Part shown: positions 9,835-19,591 of the stretch, piece by piece
Layout of the letters: the number at the start of each line of letters is the position of its first letter
Numbering within the stretch: position 1 is the stretch's first letter
Assembly: GCF_002727185.1 (NCBI RefSeq)
Contig: NZ_NIZW01000018.1
Location: forward strand, 103,063-167,062
Direction of reading: 5' to 3'
DNA: 64,000 nt
From: Rhodopirellula bahusiensis
GTDB taxonomy: Bacteria > Planctomycetota > Planctomycetia > Pirellulales > Pirellulaceae
Translations under genes and position numbers: made by a program
Notes under the pieces: model-generated
What the model was told of the DNA's origin: nothing
Database searches by the model: none
The model's input: the letters and a program-made list of their open reading frames with translations, nothing else

Positions 9835-11259
9835 ATGAAAACGGCTCGTCACGAACTCGTCATTTTGGGCGGTGGCCCAGCCGGATACGTCGCCGCCATC
9901 CGCGCCGCTCAACTGGGAATTGACGTCGCCTGCATCGACGACAACCCTCGCTATGGCGGGACGTGTGTTCGAGTCGGATGCATTCCCAGTAAGGCGCTTT
10001 TGGAATCCAGCCACTTGTACGAAGAGGCTCAGCACAAATTTGCTGACCATGGGCTGAACGTCGGCAACGTCGAAGTGGACCTCGACGTGATGATGAAACG
10101 CAAAGAGAAGATCGTCGAATCGCTGACCGGCGGAATCGACATGCTGTTCGATCGCCGCGGTGTGACTGCCTATCACGGTCGCGGCAAACTTCGCGATGTG
10201 GAAACGATCGAGATCACGCCCAGCGAAGGCGCTGCCGACGACCAACCGACCTTGGTCTCCGCTGATCAGATCATGCTGTGCCCCGGCAGCGTCCCAGCAA
10301 AACTGCCCTTCGTCGAAGAAGACGGCGAACGAATCGGAAACAGCACCACGGCCCTCTCCTTCCCAGAAGTCCCTGAAGAACTGGTTGTCATCGGCGGCGG
10401 CTACATCGGCATGGAACTGGGCAGCGTCTGGAACCGACTCGGCAGCCACGTTGTTGTTTTGGAAGCCTTTGACCGCATCATGCCGGGTCTCGACAAAGAG
10501 ATGGCCAACCTGGCTCATCGAAGCTACAAGAAACAGGGCATCGAAACTCGAACCGGAACCTTTGTCGCATCTGCCAAAGTCGATCCCAACCCAGGTGACA
10601 AGAAACCTTGCGTCGTCGAAATCAAAGATGGCGATCCCATCCGTTGCGATCGAGTGCTCCTGGCGACCGGACGTGCTCCGGCAACCAAAGGCATGGGACT
10701 CGAGGAGGCCGGCGTCAAACTCGACGAACGCGGTTTCATCCAAGTCAACCATCAGTTCGAAACCTCCGTGCCGGGCATCTATGCGGTGGGTGACTGCATC
10801 GGCGGCGCGATGTTGGCTCACAAAGCCATGGAGGAAGGCGTCGTTTGCGTCGAACTGATGGCCGGCATCGCGTCGGAAATGAATTACGAAGTCATCCCAG
10901 CAATCGTCTTCACCCATCCCGAAATCGCGATGGTTGGCAAGACCGAAGAAGAACTGAAGGAAGCCGGCATCGAATACAAGAAGGGCGTTTGCCCGCTTGG
11001 TGCCAACGGACGAGCCCGCACTTTGGGCGACATCGATGGTCGCGTCAAGATTCTCGCCGATGCGGCGACGGATCGTGTTCTGGGAGTCCACATCATCGGC
11101 CCGCGAGCCGGTGACATGATCGCGGAAGCCGCCGCCGCAATGGAATTCGGAGCCAGCAGCGAAGACATCGCTCGAACCTGTCACGCTCACCCGACGCTTT
11201 CGGAAGCGGTTCACGAAGCCGCGATGGCGGTTGACGATCGGGCGATCCACACGGCGTGA
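9835..11259 (+). CDS. lpdA: dihydrolipoyl dehydrogenase (E3)
   Basis: This flavoprotein reoxidises dihydrolipoamide of the 2-oxoacid dehydrogenase and glycine cleavage complexes, reducing NAD+. It has 474 residues, the family norm. Visible features: FAD-binding GGGPAGYVAAIRAAQ near the N-terminus, the redox-active disulfide GGTCVRVGCIPSK, the NAD-binding VVIGGGYIGMELG in the middle, the second FAD contact YAVGDCIGGAMLAHKA, and the C-terminal catalytic CHAHPTLSEAVHEA that supplies the active-site His-Glu to the partner subunit. ATG start. No E1/E2 genes are adjacent. Its stop codon overlaps the next gene in a GTGA junction. Confidence 0.96.
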   Translation: MKTARHELVILGGGPAGYVAAIRAAQLGIDVACIDDNPRYGGTCVRVGCIPSKALLESSHLYEEAQHKFADHGLNVGNVEVDLDVMMKRKEKIVESLTGGIDMLFDRRGVTAYHGRGKLRDVETIEITPSEGAADDQPTLVSADQIMLCPGSVPAKLPFVEEDGERIGNSTTALSFPEVPEELVVIGGGYIGMELGSVWNRLGSHVVVLEAFDRIMPGLDKEMANLAHRSYKKQGIETRTGTFVASAKVDPNPGDKKPCVVEIKDGDPIRCDRVLLATGRAPATKGMGLEEAGVKLDERGFIQVNHQFETSVPGIYAVGDCIGGAMLAHKAMEEGVVCVELMAGIASEMNYEVIPAIVFTHPEIAMVGKTEEELKEAGIEYKKGVCPLGANGRARTLGDIDGRVKILADAATDRVLGVHIIGPRAGDMIAEAAAAMEFGASSEDIARTCHAHPTLSEAVHEAAMAVDDRAIHTA

Positions 11260-11813
11260 GTGGCCCTACCGAATCTGGCTGGCTGAGGCGCCTGTACGCC
11301 CGCGTCGTGTTCCTACCAACGTTGTGGTGGAACATGCTGCTCGGACGCGTCTTGAAAGTTCGCAATTGGTTCGACTGGATCGATCCTTTGGTGATCGTCG
11401 GTGCTCGACCATTTGCACGCGACGTCGAGGGATTGGCCAAGCTCAACGTCGGCGGTGTCGTCAACACCTGCGAAGAATACTGCGGCCCAGTCGATGAGTA
11501 TGCCAAGCATGACATAGAGCAACTGCACCTTCCGATCACCGACTTCACCCACCCCAGTCTGCAAGACGTCACGACGGGAGTCGCGTTCATTCAGCGACAC
11601 GTCGAAAGCGGCAAAGCGGTCTACATCCACTGCAAAGCCGGCCGTGCTCGCAGCGCCACGATCGCAATCTGCTGGCTGATCGCTCACAAAGGCATGACGC
11701 CCGACGAAGCCCAAGCGTGGCTGCTTGAGAAGCGACCGCACATCAACCCGCGTCTGACCCAGCGACCAGTTGTCCAACGGTTCGCTCGCGAGTTCCAACC
11801 GTCACCCGAATGA
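11256..11813 (+). CDS. dual-specificity/PTP-like phosphatase
   Basis: The 185-residue protein carries the cysteine phosphatase loop HCKAGRARS (H-C-x5-R-S) with the preceding Asp-containing loop PITDFTHPSL, so a working dual-specificity phosphatase is likely. The N-terminal segment RLYARVVFLPTLWWNMLLG is hydrophobic or amphipathic and the rest resembles PTPMT1-like phosphatases, some of which act on phosphatidylglycerophosphate. Substrate is not determinable here. The GTG start overlaps the lpdA stop by four bases, so it is translationally coupled to lpdA, although no functional link is obvious. Confidence 0.88.
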   Translation: MSGPTESGWLRRLYARVVFLPTLWWNMLLGRVLKVRNWFDWIDPLVIVGARPFARDVEGLAKLNVGGVVNTCEEYCGPVDEYAKHDIEQLHLPITDFTHPSLQDVTTGVAFIQRHVESGKAVYIHCKAGRARSATIAICWLIAHKGMTPDEAQAWLLEKRPHINPRLTQRPVVQRFAREFQPSPE

Positions 11814-12214
11814 CCCTAGCACGGGCTTTCAAGCCGGTAGACGAAATGCAACCTCGCTTCAAAACGTTCGTCTCGAAAGCGGTCTAGCCAAAGTCCATCT
11901 TCATTCTCGGGGCCTCCACCCCGAGCTATTGAAGACGGCCCCTCTGGGGCGATGTCGGCGCATCTCGTCCGCGAAGCGATCCAAGTCCCTGCACCAGAGC
12001 AGGACAGTTGTCCTTAACTGCTCCGTCGGGCATCTCTCAACGGCCAAGCCACGTCGCAACCCAGCTCACTCCACACCATTCGCGTCACGCTGCACGACAT
12101 CAAACCATCCACGCAAGCATAGCGAGAGATCTCAAGCCATTTCGAAACACCTCCCTCTGTCACATCATAGAATGACGGCCCCCTTCTGATTCACAACAAT
12201 CAACGGAGTCCAAC
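11814..12214. repeat. intergenic region with dispersed hairpin repeats
   Basis: No credible gene is seen. An imperfect inverted repeat lies just after the phosphatase stop (about 11817-11887). A second structure at 11906-11925 (ctcggggcctccaccccgag) is followed by agacggcccctctggggcga at 11933-11952. The same two-hairpin unit recurs at 46149-46241 in this window, so it is a dispersed repeat family. The final bases hold a clear GGAG ribosome binding site at 12205-12208 for the next gene. Confidence 0.7.
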
Positions 12215-13084
12215 ATGTCGAAACGCACCGCCTACCAATCGAGCCTGCTTGTTGCTGCCATCACTGCATCCATGCTGTCAGCCCCGGCGTCGTCCAACGC
12301 CGCCGACGGGGTTGACACTCGGTCCAAATTGACCGTGCAAGCAACGGCTGACTCCAAGGTCGCCCCCGACAGCGTCACGCTTCGTTTCGCGATCGAATCA
12401 CGTGAAGAAAAGGTCACCGAAGCGGCTCGAAAGACCTCCGAGCAAGTCACTCGCGTCGTGCAGTTTCTGAAGGGCCAAGGGATCGAAGCCAAAGACATTC
12501 GGACGGAATCGGTCGTCCTTTCACCGATCTACCGTCAAGGTCAAAAGGGGCAGTATGCAAAGCAACGTTCGTCGATGTCAGCCTCGCAAGGATTCGGCGA
12601 TCTGTTTGATAGCGTGCCACAGCAACAAGCCACTCAAACCGAAGCTCCCCAGCCGAGTGTTCGCGATGAGTTGCAGCAGAACCAACCCATCGGATATTCC
12701 GCCAGTCGCCAACTGACCGTTTTGGTTCGCGACATCAAAAAGTTCCAAACGGTCTACGCCGGTGTCCTGGAACGCGGTGTCAACTCCATCGCTGGGATCC
12801 AGTGGATGAACTCCGATCAAGTCCAACATCGCCGCGCCGCTCGCATCAAAGCGATTGCTGCAGCTCGCGAAAAGGCCAGCGACATGGCCGGGGCCCTCGA
12901 TGCGAAGGTCGCACGTGTGATCAGTGTCCAAGAAACTTCGCGACGTTCTGACCCATTCAGCAACAGCGTGCAACTGTTTGGCGGAGAATCAGAAGGAAGT
13001 TCCATTCAAGCCGGCATGATGACGCTCTCCGCATCGGTGCAAGTGGTCTTCGAACTCAGCGACACCGAGTTCGAAAACGAGTGA
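12215..13084 (+). CDS. secreted SIMPL-domain (DUF541) protein
   Basis: The 289-residue protein starts with a Sec signal peptide (about residues 1-29, ending SNAAD) and continues with a SIMPL/DUF541 fold: LTVQATADSKVAPDSVTLRF, the helix KVTEAARKTSEQVTRVVQFL, then GIEAKDIRTESVVLSPIY and the C-terminal MTLSASVQVVFEL strand. A Gln-rich insertion at about residues 110-155 interrupts the domain. SIMPL proteins are periplasmic or outer-membrane proteins of uncertain role, some linked to stress. The ATG at 12215 is supported by GGAG six bases upstream, one of the few good ribosome binding sites in the window. Confidence 0.9.
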   Translation: MSKRTAYQSSLLVAAITASMLSAPASSNAADGVDTRSKLTVQATADSKVAPDSVTLRFAIESREEKVTEAARKTSEQVTRVVQFLKGQGIEAKDIRTESVVLSPIYRQGQKGQYAKQRSSMSASQGFGDLFDSVPQQQATQTEAPQPSVRDELQQNQPIGYSASRQLTVLVRDIKKFQTVYAGVLERGVNSIAGIQWMNSDQVQHRRAARIKAIAAAREKASDMAGALDAKVARVISVQETSRRSDPFSNSVQLFGGESEGSSIQAGMMTLSASVQVVFELSDTEFENE

Positions 13085-13128
13085 TCTGGAAAACCGAAAG
13101 TCTTGACGACTTCCGCTACGACGGGAAC

Positions 13129-16100
13129 CTACTTCTCCGCCGGCAATGCCACCTGCGTCGGACTTTGCAGGTAGCCGATCAAATCAACCACTTGCTGCTC
13201 GGTCATTGGCTGCAGCAACCCACTCGGCATTGGCGATTGCTCGGTCACGCTTTCCAATTCAATGTCATCGTTGGCCAGTACCCAAGTCTGATCCGCCGCG
13301 ACAATCGTCGTGGTCTGACGCGTTCGCTGGGTCACCAAACCGACCAACAACCTGCCATCCGCGGTCACGATTTTGGTTGCCCGGTAGTCGGCACCGACCA
13401 CCGAATCAGGGTCAATGATGTTGTGCAACAGATAACCAAGATCACTGCGCTGCGATCCAGTCAAATCCGGCCCCACCTTGCCACCGGTCCCAAACAGTTG
13501 GTGACAGTTCGCGCACGCGGTTTGAAACAAAGCCCGCCCCGACGACAAATCCGCATGGCTCAATTGTTCACGCGTCAATGATTTCGTCCAGCGTTGAATT
13601 TCCTCTTTCCGATCATCCGGCGTGTCACGAATTCGCCCCCAAACGTTCTCGACTCGCTCGGTCAACTCATCGTTTTCAAGCGTCAGGATTGTCCGCACAT
13701 GGGACGCCGTCAGAATGTCCTTGGGACGCTTCTTCTGCTCAATCGCCGTCAACAACACGTCGGCGAAAACGGCTCGGGAACACAACAGCCCCACCACACC
13801 AGAACGACGCGGGGCTCGGAAACGATTCAAGTTGTCGAGCAACAGACTTCCCACCGCCGGCATCTCAATCGTCGACAACGCCGGAGCCAACTTCGCGTTG
13901 ACTCGCGGATCTCGAATCAACGGCGTCGCCAACTGAACGATCTTCGAATCGTCCAGCGCTTCGTCTGTCCCTCTTGATTCGATCAGCCCCCGAACTGCGG
14001 CCAAGCGTTCCAGCACATCGGCCTTTCCATCGCCCGCAACCACCGCCATCTCAGCAACGCTCTGGCCATCACCAAACAAAGTGTTCAGTTTGCGAAGCGT
14101 TTCCGCGTGCTTGGTTTGCAAGTCCCTATGAGCGGACAAGACCGCTTGGAAGTCGTCCCAGTCTTCCGGACGCTCCGCCTTTCGGATTCCGATAATTCCC
14201 GCTGACACACCTTCCAAGAAAGCATCCGCGCATTCCACGTTGGGCTTTCCATCCAGGTCTTGATCGCCGTGCAAACGCCGGGTCACGGAAGTCACCAAAC
14301 GAGCGAACTCCTTCGGGTGCTGGTCGACTCGTTCGGCCAAGGCTCGCGAAATCAGTCGCGTGGTCGTTGGAATCTGGCATTGCTCACCGCCAAAGAGCAA
14401 CTCGTCGGGATGATCTTCCGCACTCGACATCAGCCCGTACCAAATCATCAGCCCTTGGTTGTGATCGTCAGCGTCCTCGATGCCAGACTTTAGCTCGGTC
14501 AAGAAATCCGCCATCTCGCCTCGCAAACCCAATGGCAATCGCTGCAGGATCGACGCGAGCGTTAAACGCACCGACGCGACATCGGCCTCCGCGTGAGTAA
14601 GGAAATCGCTCGAGTAAGCACGGTACTCGTCACTCACTTTCTCGCCCGCTGCCTTGCCCGCCGCTGTCGGCCCGAACACATCGTCGATCGGCCAATGTTG
14701 AGTCATCAAGCGAAAGCACCATGAACGGACATGCGGCGACGGATCAGCGATACCTTCAAACAAAACCTTGCGAGACAAACCACCTGAAACGTTCAGCGTC
14801 CATAGCATTCGCAAGCGTTGTTGCGGATCGGTTCCCTCGACATCTTTGAATTGTTTCAACAACGCCGCGTTCAGTTCGCTGGCGTCGGCACCTCCGGCAA
14901 CGGCCTCTGCCACCTGCAAACGAGACTGATGCGAGAACCAACGATCACCCGCCAGTTGGAACGCGATCGTTTGCTCGACGTTGATCCCAGGTTCGTTCAG
15001 CTTTGCCAGTCGATCAGCCACGTCATCCGGCGTTCCCGCCTCGTAGCGGATTTGAAAAACGCGGCCACTCGACCGGTGAACTCCCGAGTGTTCATGGCAC
15101 TCGCCCAAGTCCGCCCAGTCCAAAACGATCACGTTGCCATCCGGACCGGCAGACAGTTCCATCCCACGGAACCACACGTCGTCGCTGAGGAACAGGTCTT
15201 TCTCGTGCTTGCCGACATAACCGGTTCCTTGAGGTTCCAATCGTTCGCGATTCACGCGACGCCCGTGGAAATTCAACGTGTACAAGTCTTCTTGGTATTC
15301 CGTCGGCCACGTCGACTCTTGATAGATCATCATGCCAACGTGAGCGTGCCCGCCGCCGTAGTCGTTGGCGGCTCCGTCACGTGAGTCTTGCCATTTGCCG
15401 GACGTGTCGAAGTGATAGTGATCGGCGTGCTGATCAATCAACTCATAAGCGTTCGGGTTCGGGTCCAAAGTGAACGGTCGGTGAAGGTGAGCCCCGTGAA
15501 TGCCATGCCACAAATGTCCGTTGACGGTGTTAATGAAAAACAGCTCGCCATTGCGATCAAAATCGTGCCCCCACGGGTTCGTCGTCCCATGACACAGCAC
15601 TTCGACGTGACGCGTGTCCACGTTGTATCGCCAAATGCCGCCCTCCAGAGCAGTTCGATCCGCATCAGGAGTCCCCGGCAAACCAATCCGTCCCGGACAC
15701 GATCCGCCGCAACGCCCGTACAGCCAACCGTCCGGGCCGAACCGCAATCCATTGGCCAGGTTGTGATAGTTCTGCTCCGCGATCGTGAACCCGTCCAAGA
15801 TGACTTTAGGAGCCGAATCAGGAACCGCATCCCCGTCCGCATCCGGCACAAAAAGCAGTTGCGGCGGGCACATCAGCCACACGCCACCGCGACCAACTTC
15901 AACACTGGTCAGATGCTGAACCGAGTCCATGAACACGGTCCGTGACTCAGCGACTCCGTCGAGATTTTCATCGTTGAAGACCAGCACTCGATCGCGTTGG
16001 TCATCCCGCCAGGACACGCCGCGTTGACCGTAGGTGTAATTTTCCGCGACCCACAGTCGCCCTTTTCTATCCCAAGCCAAATCGATCGGGTTCTGAACCT

Positions 16101-16410
16101 CTGGCTCGCTTGCGAAAACGGTTGTGGTGAATCCCGGTGGCATCTCGATCGCGGCGGCCGCATCTTCGGGCGACAACAACGGAGGCCCGGCGAGCTTGCC
16201 GTCGGCGTTCAATTCTGCGAGAGGTTCTGTGTTGATCGGCTTCGGAAACTCATCGGCGGTCGCTTGCGCCCCGAGAAACACGCTCGCCAGCAAGCAAACG
16301 GCCCACGCTCCACCGCGAGTTTGGCGGCAGAAAACGGGTGTCTGCGATCCTTCGCGTCGCGTCCCCACCCGTGCAATTTTCGCGAGATCAACGTAGAACA
16401 TGGATGTCAT
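13129..16410 (-). CDS. large secreted PVC-type dehydrogenase/heme-binding protein (c-type cytochrome domain)
   Basis: This 1093-residue exported protein belongs to the planctomycete/verrucomicrobial family that joins an N-terminal glucose/sorbosone-dehydrogenase-like beta-propeller (segments IDLAWDRKGRLWVAENY, NLANGLRFGPDGWLYGRCGG, NPWGHDFDRNGELFFIN) to a HEAT-like helical middle and a C-terminal heme domain. One c-type heme site, CANCH (Cys966-His970), is followed by GTGGKVGPDLTGS and the MTEQQVVDLIGYLQSP end expected of this domain. The signal sequence is preceded by a charged stretch of about 40 residues. The ATG could be 16410 or 16401; 16425 is less likely. The natural substrate is unknown, but related proteins are placed in carbohydrate oxidation. 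Starts divergently, 26 bases from the rhomboid gene. Confidence 0.9.
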   Translation of the reverse strand: MTSMFYVDLAKIARVGTRREGSQTPVFCRQTRGGAWAVCLLASVFLGAQATADEFPKPINTEPLAELNADGKLAGPPLLSPEDAAAAIEMPPGFTTTVFASEPEVQNPIDLAWDRKGRLWVAENYTYGQRGVSWRDDQRDRVLVFNDENLDGVAESRTVFMDSVQHLTSVEVGRGGVWLMCPPQLLFVPDADGDAVPDSAPKVILDGFTIAEQNYHNLANGLRFGPDGWLYGRCGGSCPGRIGLPGTPDADRTALEGGIWRYNVDTRHVEVLCHGTTNPWGHDFDRNGELFFINTVNGHLWHGIHGAHLHRPFTLDPNPNAYELIDQHADHYHFDTSGKWQDSRDGAANDYGGGHAHVGMMIYQESTWPTEYQEDLYTLNFHGRRVNRERLEPQGTGYVGKHEKDLFLSDDVWFRGMELSAGPDGNVIVLDWADLGECHEHSGVHRSSGRVFQIRYEAGTPDDVADRLAKLNEPGINVEQTIAFQLAGDRWFSHQSRLQVAEAVAGGADASELNAALLKQFKDVEGTDPQQRLRMLWTLNVSGGLSRKVLFEGIADPSPHVRSWCFRLMTQHWPIDDVFGPTAAGKAAGEKVSDEYRAYSSDFLTHAEADVASVRLTLASILQRLPLGLRGEMADFLTELKSGIEDADDHNQGLMIWYGLMSSAEDHPDELLFGGEQCQIPTTTRLISRALAERVDQHPKEFARLVTSVTRRLHGDQDLDGKPNVECADAFLEGVSAGIIGIRKAERPEDWDDFQAVLSAHRDLQTKHAETLRKLNTLFGDGQSVAEMAVVAGDGKADVLERLAAVRGLIESRGTDEALDDSKIVQLATPLIRDPRVNAKLAPALSTIEMPAVGSLLLDNLNRFRAPRRSGVVGLLCSRAVFADVLLTAIEQKKRPKDILTASHVRTILTLENDELTERVENVWGRIRDTPDDRKEEIQRWTKSLTREQLSHADLSSGRALFQTACANCHQLFGTGGKVGPDLTGSQRSDLGYLLHNIIDPDSVVGADYRATKIVTADGRLLVGLVTQRTRQTTTIVAADQTWVLANDDIELESVTEQSPMPSGLLQPMTEQQVVDLIGYLQSPTQVALPAEK

Positions 16411-16436
16411 TTTCGTTTCGAACAAGAAAGATTGAT
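16411..16436. promoter_or_regulatory. very short divergent intergenic region
   Basis: Only 26 bases separate the start codons of the divergent heme protein and rhomboid genes. The promoters must therefore overlap each other or lie inside the opposite coding regions; I cannot identify -35/-10 elements. The purine-rich aacaagaaag at 16421-16430 may act as the rhomboid ribosome binding site. Confidence 0.45.
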
Positions 16437-17426
16437 ATGCGGCGAATCGGCACTTTTTCCGATCCCAAATTGGCTGACCAATTCAGCGACTACCTGCAGA
16501 CTCTGAGAATCCCTGCGAAAGTCGACCACGACGAAAACTCCCATGATATCTGGATTCGTGACGAGAAAGATGTCGCGATGGCTCGAGAAGCCATGGAAGA
16601 GTTCAAACAGTCACCGGGAGCCGCCAAGTTTGACGTGACCGCCGAAGCCGCGCGATTGCGAAAAGTAGCCGAAGCTGAAAAGAAACGCAAGCTGGCGTTG
16701 CAGAACAAAGCTCAGAAGAAGCTGCGTGGCGGTTCAGGAGCTTTTAGTGGACGATCCGCAAGGACCGGCAATATTCCGGTCGTCATTGGCATGATCGCCA
16801 TCTGCGGAATCATCGGCTACGTCACCAATTTCGCTGATCCCAAGCCTCGCCGCGATCTGCCCGAAGTGATCACGCTCGAACAATTGGAGCGAGGGGACTA
16901 TCTCTCGACGGCGCAAAAACTTTTCTCTGCGTTGGCCCTCGCCGACCCCATCGAGTACCAGAAATCAGATGACCCTTGGGTATCAATCAAAAAGGGCGAA
17001 GTCTGGCGACTGGTCACACCGGCGTTTCTTCACGGTTCGCCAATGCACTTGGTGTTCAACATGATGGCTTTGTTCACATTGGGAAGCGTTGTTGAACGAT
17101 TGCACGGGTCGTGGTTCATCGCGGTACTTTTACTGGTTTCGCACGTCGTTGGAATGATCGTCCAAGTCGTGCTGCCTGATTGGATGGAAAGCCCTATGGC
17201 GATCGGCGCATCAGGAGCGGTGTTCGGAGTCTTCGGGTACATCTGGATTCGACCTCGCTTCCAACCGTCCTATCCAGTTGGAATTCCACCGTTCAATGTC
17301 TACCTCATGCTCGGGTTCATGTTCGCTTGCATGACGCCGCTGATCCAAGGAATCGCCAATGGCGCTCACGTGGGCGGCCTTGTGACTGGAATGGCCATCG
17401 CTGCACTGGCACCGAAAAGCATCTGA
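16437..17426 (+). CDS. rhomboid family intramembrane serine protease
   Basis: Cleaves transmembrane substrates within the membrane. The 329-residue protein begins with a cytoplasmic domain (residues 1-65, RRIGTFSDPKLADQFSDYLQ) like the N-terminal domain of GlpG, then a basic helical linker (about 75-100) and six or so membrane segments. Catalytic features are MHLVFNMMALFTLG (HxxxN), GASGAVFGVFGY with nucleophile Ser259, and NGAHVGGLVTGM with catalytic His311. The ATG at 16437 is chosen because it starts the conserved N-domain; the open frame upstream is non-coding. Divergent from the large heme protein. Confidence 0.94.
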   Translation: MRRIGTFSDPKLADQFSDYLQTLRIPAKVDHDENSHDIWIRDEKDVAMAREAMEEFKQSPGAAKFDVTAEAARLRKVAEAEKKRKLALQNKAQKKLRGGSGAFSGRSARTGNIPVVIGMIAICGIIGYVTNFADPKPRRDLPEVITLEQLERGDYLSTAQKLFSALALADPIEYQKSDDPWVSIKKGEVWRLVTPAFLHGSPMHLVFNMMALFTLGSVVERLHGSWFIAVLLLVSHVVGMIVQVVLPDWMESPMAIGASGAVFGVFGYIWIRPRFQPSYPVGIPPFNVYLMLGFMFACMTPLIQGIANGAHVGGLVTGMAIAALAPKSI

Positions 17427-17575
17427 CGAACCGTTTTCACAACCAGCGATCATTCAGGTTGGCCGAATCAAACCGCTTCGGCGCCGCTCCGGCAGTCAAA
17501 CTCCGACTGTCGAACGGTTCAGCTAAACTTGTGAGCAAACTCCATGCTCCAAGTTTGCTCCCCGATTGACTCCAG

Positions 17576-19075
17576 GTGACCAGGTTGTTGTCGCTCCCAC
17601 CGAAGATCGCTTTCAATCACATCGCCGCGACTTGCCGATGGTTCGGTTCGCTCGCCATCGCCGTGCTGTTCCTCCGGCCATCACTAGGCCATGATCGCCC
17701 CAACGTTCTGCTGATCGTCGCCGATGACCTGAACTGTGCGATCGGGTCCTATGGTGATCCCAACGCGATCACGCCGAACCTGGACGCCCTCGCTGAACGC
17801 GGATTGGTGTTCGATCGAGCCTATTGCCAACAAGCGGTCTGCAATCCCTCGCGGTCCTCATTCTTGACCGGCCTGCGTCCAAACACGGTGGGCGTCGATG
17901 ACCTCCGCAAAGGTTTTCGCGAGACCGCCCCCAACGGCGCCTCGCTGGTCACGTTGCCTCAGCACTTCAAGAATCATGGCTACTACTGCCAAGACATCGG
18001 CAAGATCTTCCACAACATGGGCGACACGCAAGACCGCCAGTCATGGTCGATGGACGAAGTCTTCCACGCAGGAACGCACGCCGCCGACACAGTGCACTCC
18101 AACACACCCGTCGCCTTGCGTGCTCGCAAGATCAAGAAGGCACCGGTGACCGAAACACTGGACGTGCCCGACACCGCCTATCGCGATGGCCAGATCTCGC
18201 GTCTGGCTGCGTCCGTGATTCGCGACTACCCCCGCGACTCTGCCCCGTTCTTCTTGGGCGTCGGATTCTGGCGTCCTCATTTGCCCTTCGTTGCACCAAA
18301 GAAGTACTGGGACCTCTACGATCCGAATCAGATTTCGGGCCCAGCCTTGAAAGCCAAACCAATCGACGTGCCAGAAATCGCGATGCACATTTCGAAAGAG
18401 GTGCACAGCTACGACGGAATCCCCAAGCAAGCCGATTTGCCCCCCGAAATCCAGCAACATCTTCGTCACGGGTACTACGCTTCGATCAGCTTCCTCGACG
18501 CTCAAGTCGGTTTGATCCTCCGCGCCCTCGAAGGGAGCGGCCACCAAGACAACACGATCGTCGCGTTTGTGTCCGACCATGGTTTTCACATCGGCGAAAA
18601 AACGCTGTGGGGCAAAACCAGCAACTTCGAACTCGACGCACGAGTCCCCCTCATCATCGCCGATCCACGCACCGACCAGACGGGCCAGCGAACCAATTGC
18701 CTGACGGAATTGGTTGATCTCTACCCCACCCTTGCATCCCTCGCGGGCATCGCTGACGACCTGCCTGACAACTTAGAAGGAACGAACGTCGCATCGCTGC
18801 TCAAGGATCCCGACCAAACACTCAAACAAGCCGCCTTCACCCAGCACCAGCATCCGTTTTACGCGCCTCGGAAGAGCTGGATCGCCTGGGGCTACTCCGT
18901 CCGCACGGCCGATTGGCGATACACCCAGTGGCGATCCATTTCGGACAACGCACTCATCGCCGAAGAGCTCTACGACCACCGTTCCGACTCAACCGAAAAA
19001 CAAAACGTATTCGATCAATATCCGGACGTTGTCAAACGACTTTCGCCAATCCTGACCAGTCACTTCCAACTGTAG
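17576..19075 (+). CDS. secreted sulfatase, iduronate-2-sulfatase-like
   Basis: The 499-residue protein has an N-terminal hydrophobic signal (FGSLAIAVLFLRPSLG) followed by RPNVLLIVADDLNCAIGSYG (metal site) and the formylglycine segment AVCNPSRSSFLTGLRP with Cys89 as the maturation site, the canonical C-x-P-S-R form. Further blocks GFWRPHLPFVAPKKY, FVSDHGFHIGEKTLWGKTS and a C-terminal RTADWRYTQW match iduronate-2-sulfatase-type enzymes. The GTG at 17576 is the first in-frame start that includes the whole signal peptide. Likely periplasmic or secreted and aimed at sulfated polysaccharides. No partner sulfatase-maturing gene nearby. Confidence 0.93.
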   Translation: MTRLLSLPPKIAFNHIAATCRWFGSLAIAVLFLRPSLGHDRPNVLLIVADDLNCAIGSYGDPNAITPNLDALAERGLVFDRAYCQQAVCNPSRSSFLTGLRPNTVGVDDLRKGFRETAPNGASLVTLPQHFKNHGYYCQDIGKIFHNMGDTQDRQSWSMDEVFHAGTHAADTVHSNTPVALRARKIKKAPVTETLDVPDTAYRDGQISRLAASVIRDYPRDSAPFFLGVGFWRPHLPFVAPKKYWDLYDPNQISGPALKAKPIDVPEIAMHISKEVHSYDGIPKQADLPPEIQQHLRHGYYASISFLDAQVGLILRALEGSGHQDNTIVAFVSDHGFHIGEKTLWGKTSNFELDARVPLIIADPRTDQTGQRTNCLTELVDLYPTLASLAGIADDLPDNLEGTNVASLLKDPDQTLKQAAFTQHQHPFYAPRKSWIAWGYSVRTADWRYTQWRSISDNALIAEELYDHRSDSTEKQNVFDQYPDVVKRLSPILTSHFQL

Positions 19076-19114
19076 CCGACGCCAGGCGACTGCTACGTGT
19101 CGTAATCCCATCTT

Positions 19115-19591
19115 CTACTTCTTCGCCGCTAACCCTGCAGGAATACGTTTTCCATCGACGCCAATATCACCCAGAATCAGCACAATGATCGCGATGAATC
19201 CAAATGGAATCCCGAGAACCACGAGAGGCGATAACCTTGGAATCAAACAAAGAATCGCAGCGACATACGAAAACGCCCTCAATTGTCCGGCGAACATGCA
19301 ACGTGCTCCGTACCACTGAACCAAATGCATCATGATCGCCGAAATGTAGGCCACATATGGATTCAGTCTCCACGGGTAAGAACTGAAAAACTGTGCCGTC
19401 GGCGCACCACTCAAACTAAGAATGAGAGCGATCGTTGACAGCACCAAGAGCGGCACCGCCACGCTTCGTTCTCGCTCGAACATGCCAAGTTCAGCATCAG
19501 AATCCGCGACAACTTCGAGCTCGAGTTCCGACGGGCTCTGATACGGATTGGAGTAGTCGCCTTCTACCATGCGTTCGATTTTGCTACTCAT
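19115..19591 (-). CDS. hypothetical four-helix membrane protein
   Basis: Function not recognised. The 158-residue protein has a hydrophilic N-terminus with the motif NPYQSPSE, which is frequent near the start of small planctomycete membrane proteins, then four hydrophobic segments (about residues 44-65, 78-98, 104-122 and 125-145). It overlaps the start region of the next minus-strand gene by eight bases, suggesting co-expression with it. Confidence 0.75.
   Translation of the reverse strand: MSSKIERMVEGDYSNPYQSPSELELEVVADSDAELGMFERERSVAVPLLVLSTIALILSLSGAPTAQFFSSYPWRLNPYVAYISAIMMHLVQWYGARCMFAGQLRAFSYVAAILCLIPRLSPLVVLGIPFGFIAIIVLILGDIGVDGKRIPAGLAAKK

Noticed and set aside
9826..11250. 474-codon open frame on the minus strand opposite lpdA
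   Set aside because: It is antisense to a gene with complete dihydrolipoyl dehydrogenase motifs; its translation has no conserved blocks and is explained by GC-rich codon use.
11770..12189. 139-codon frame across the spacer after the phosphatase
   Set aside because: Runs through dispersed hairpin repeats and starts inside the phosphatase gene; translation has no family features.
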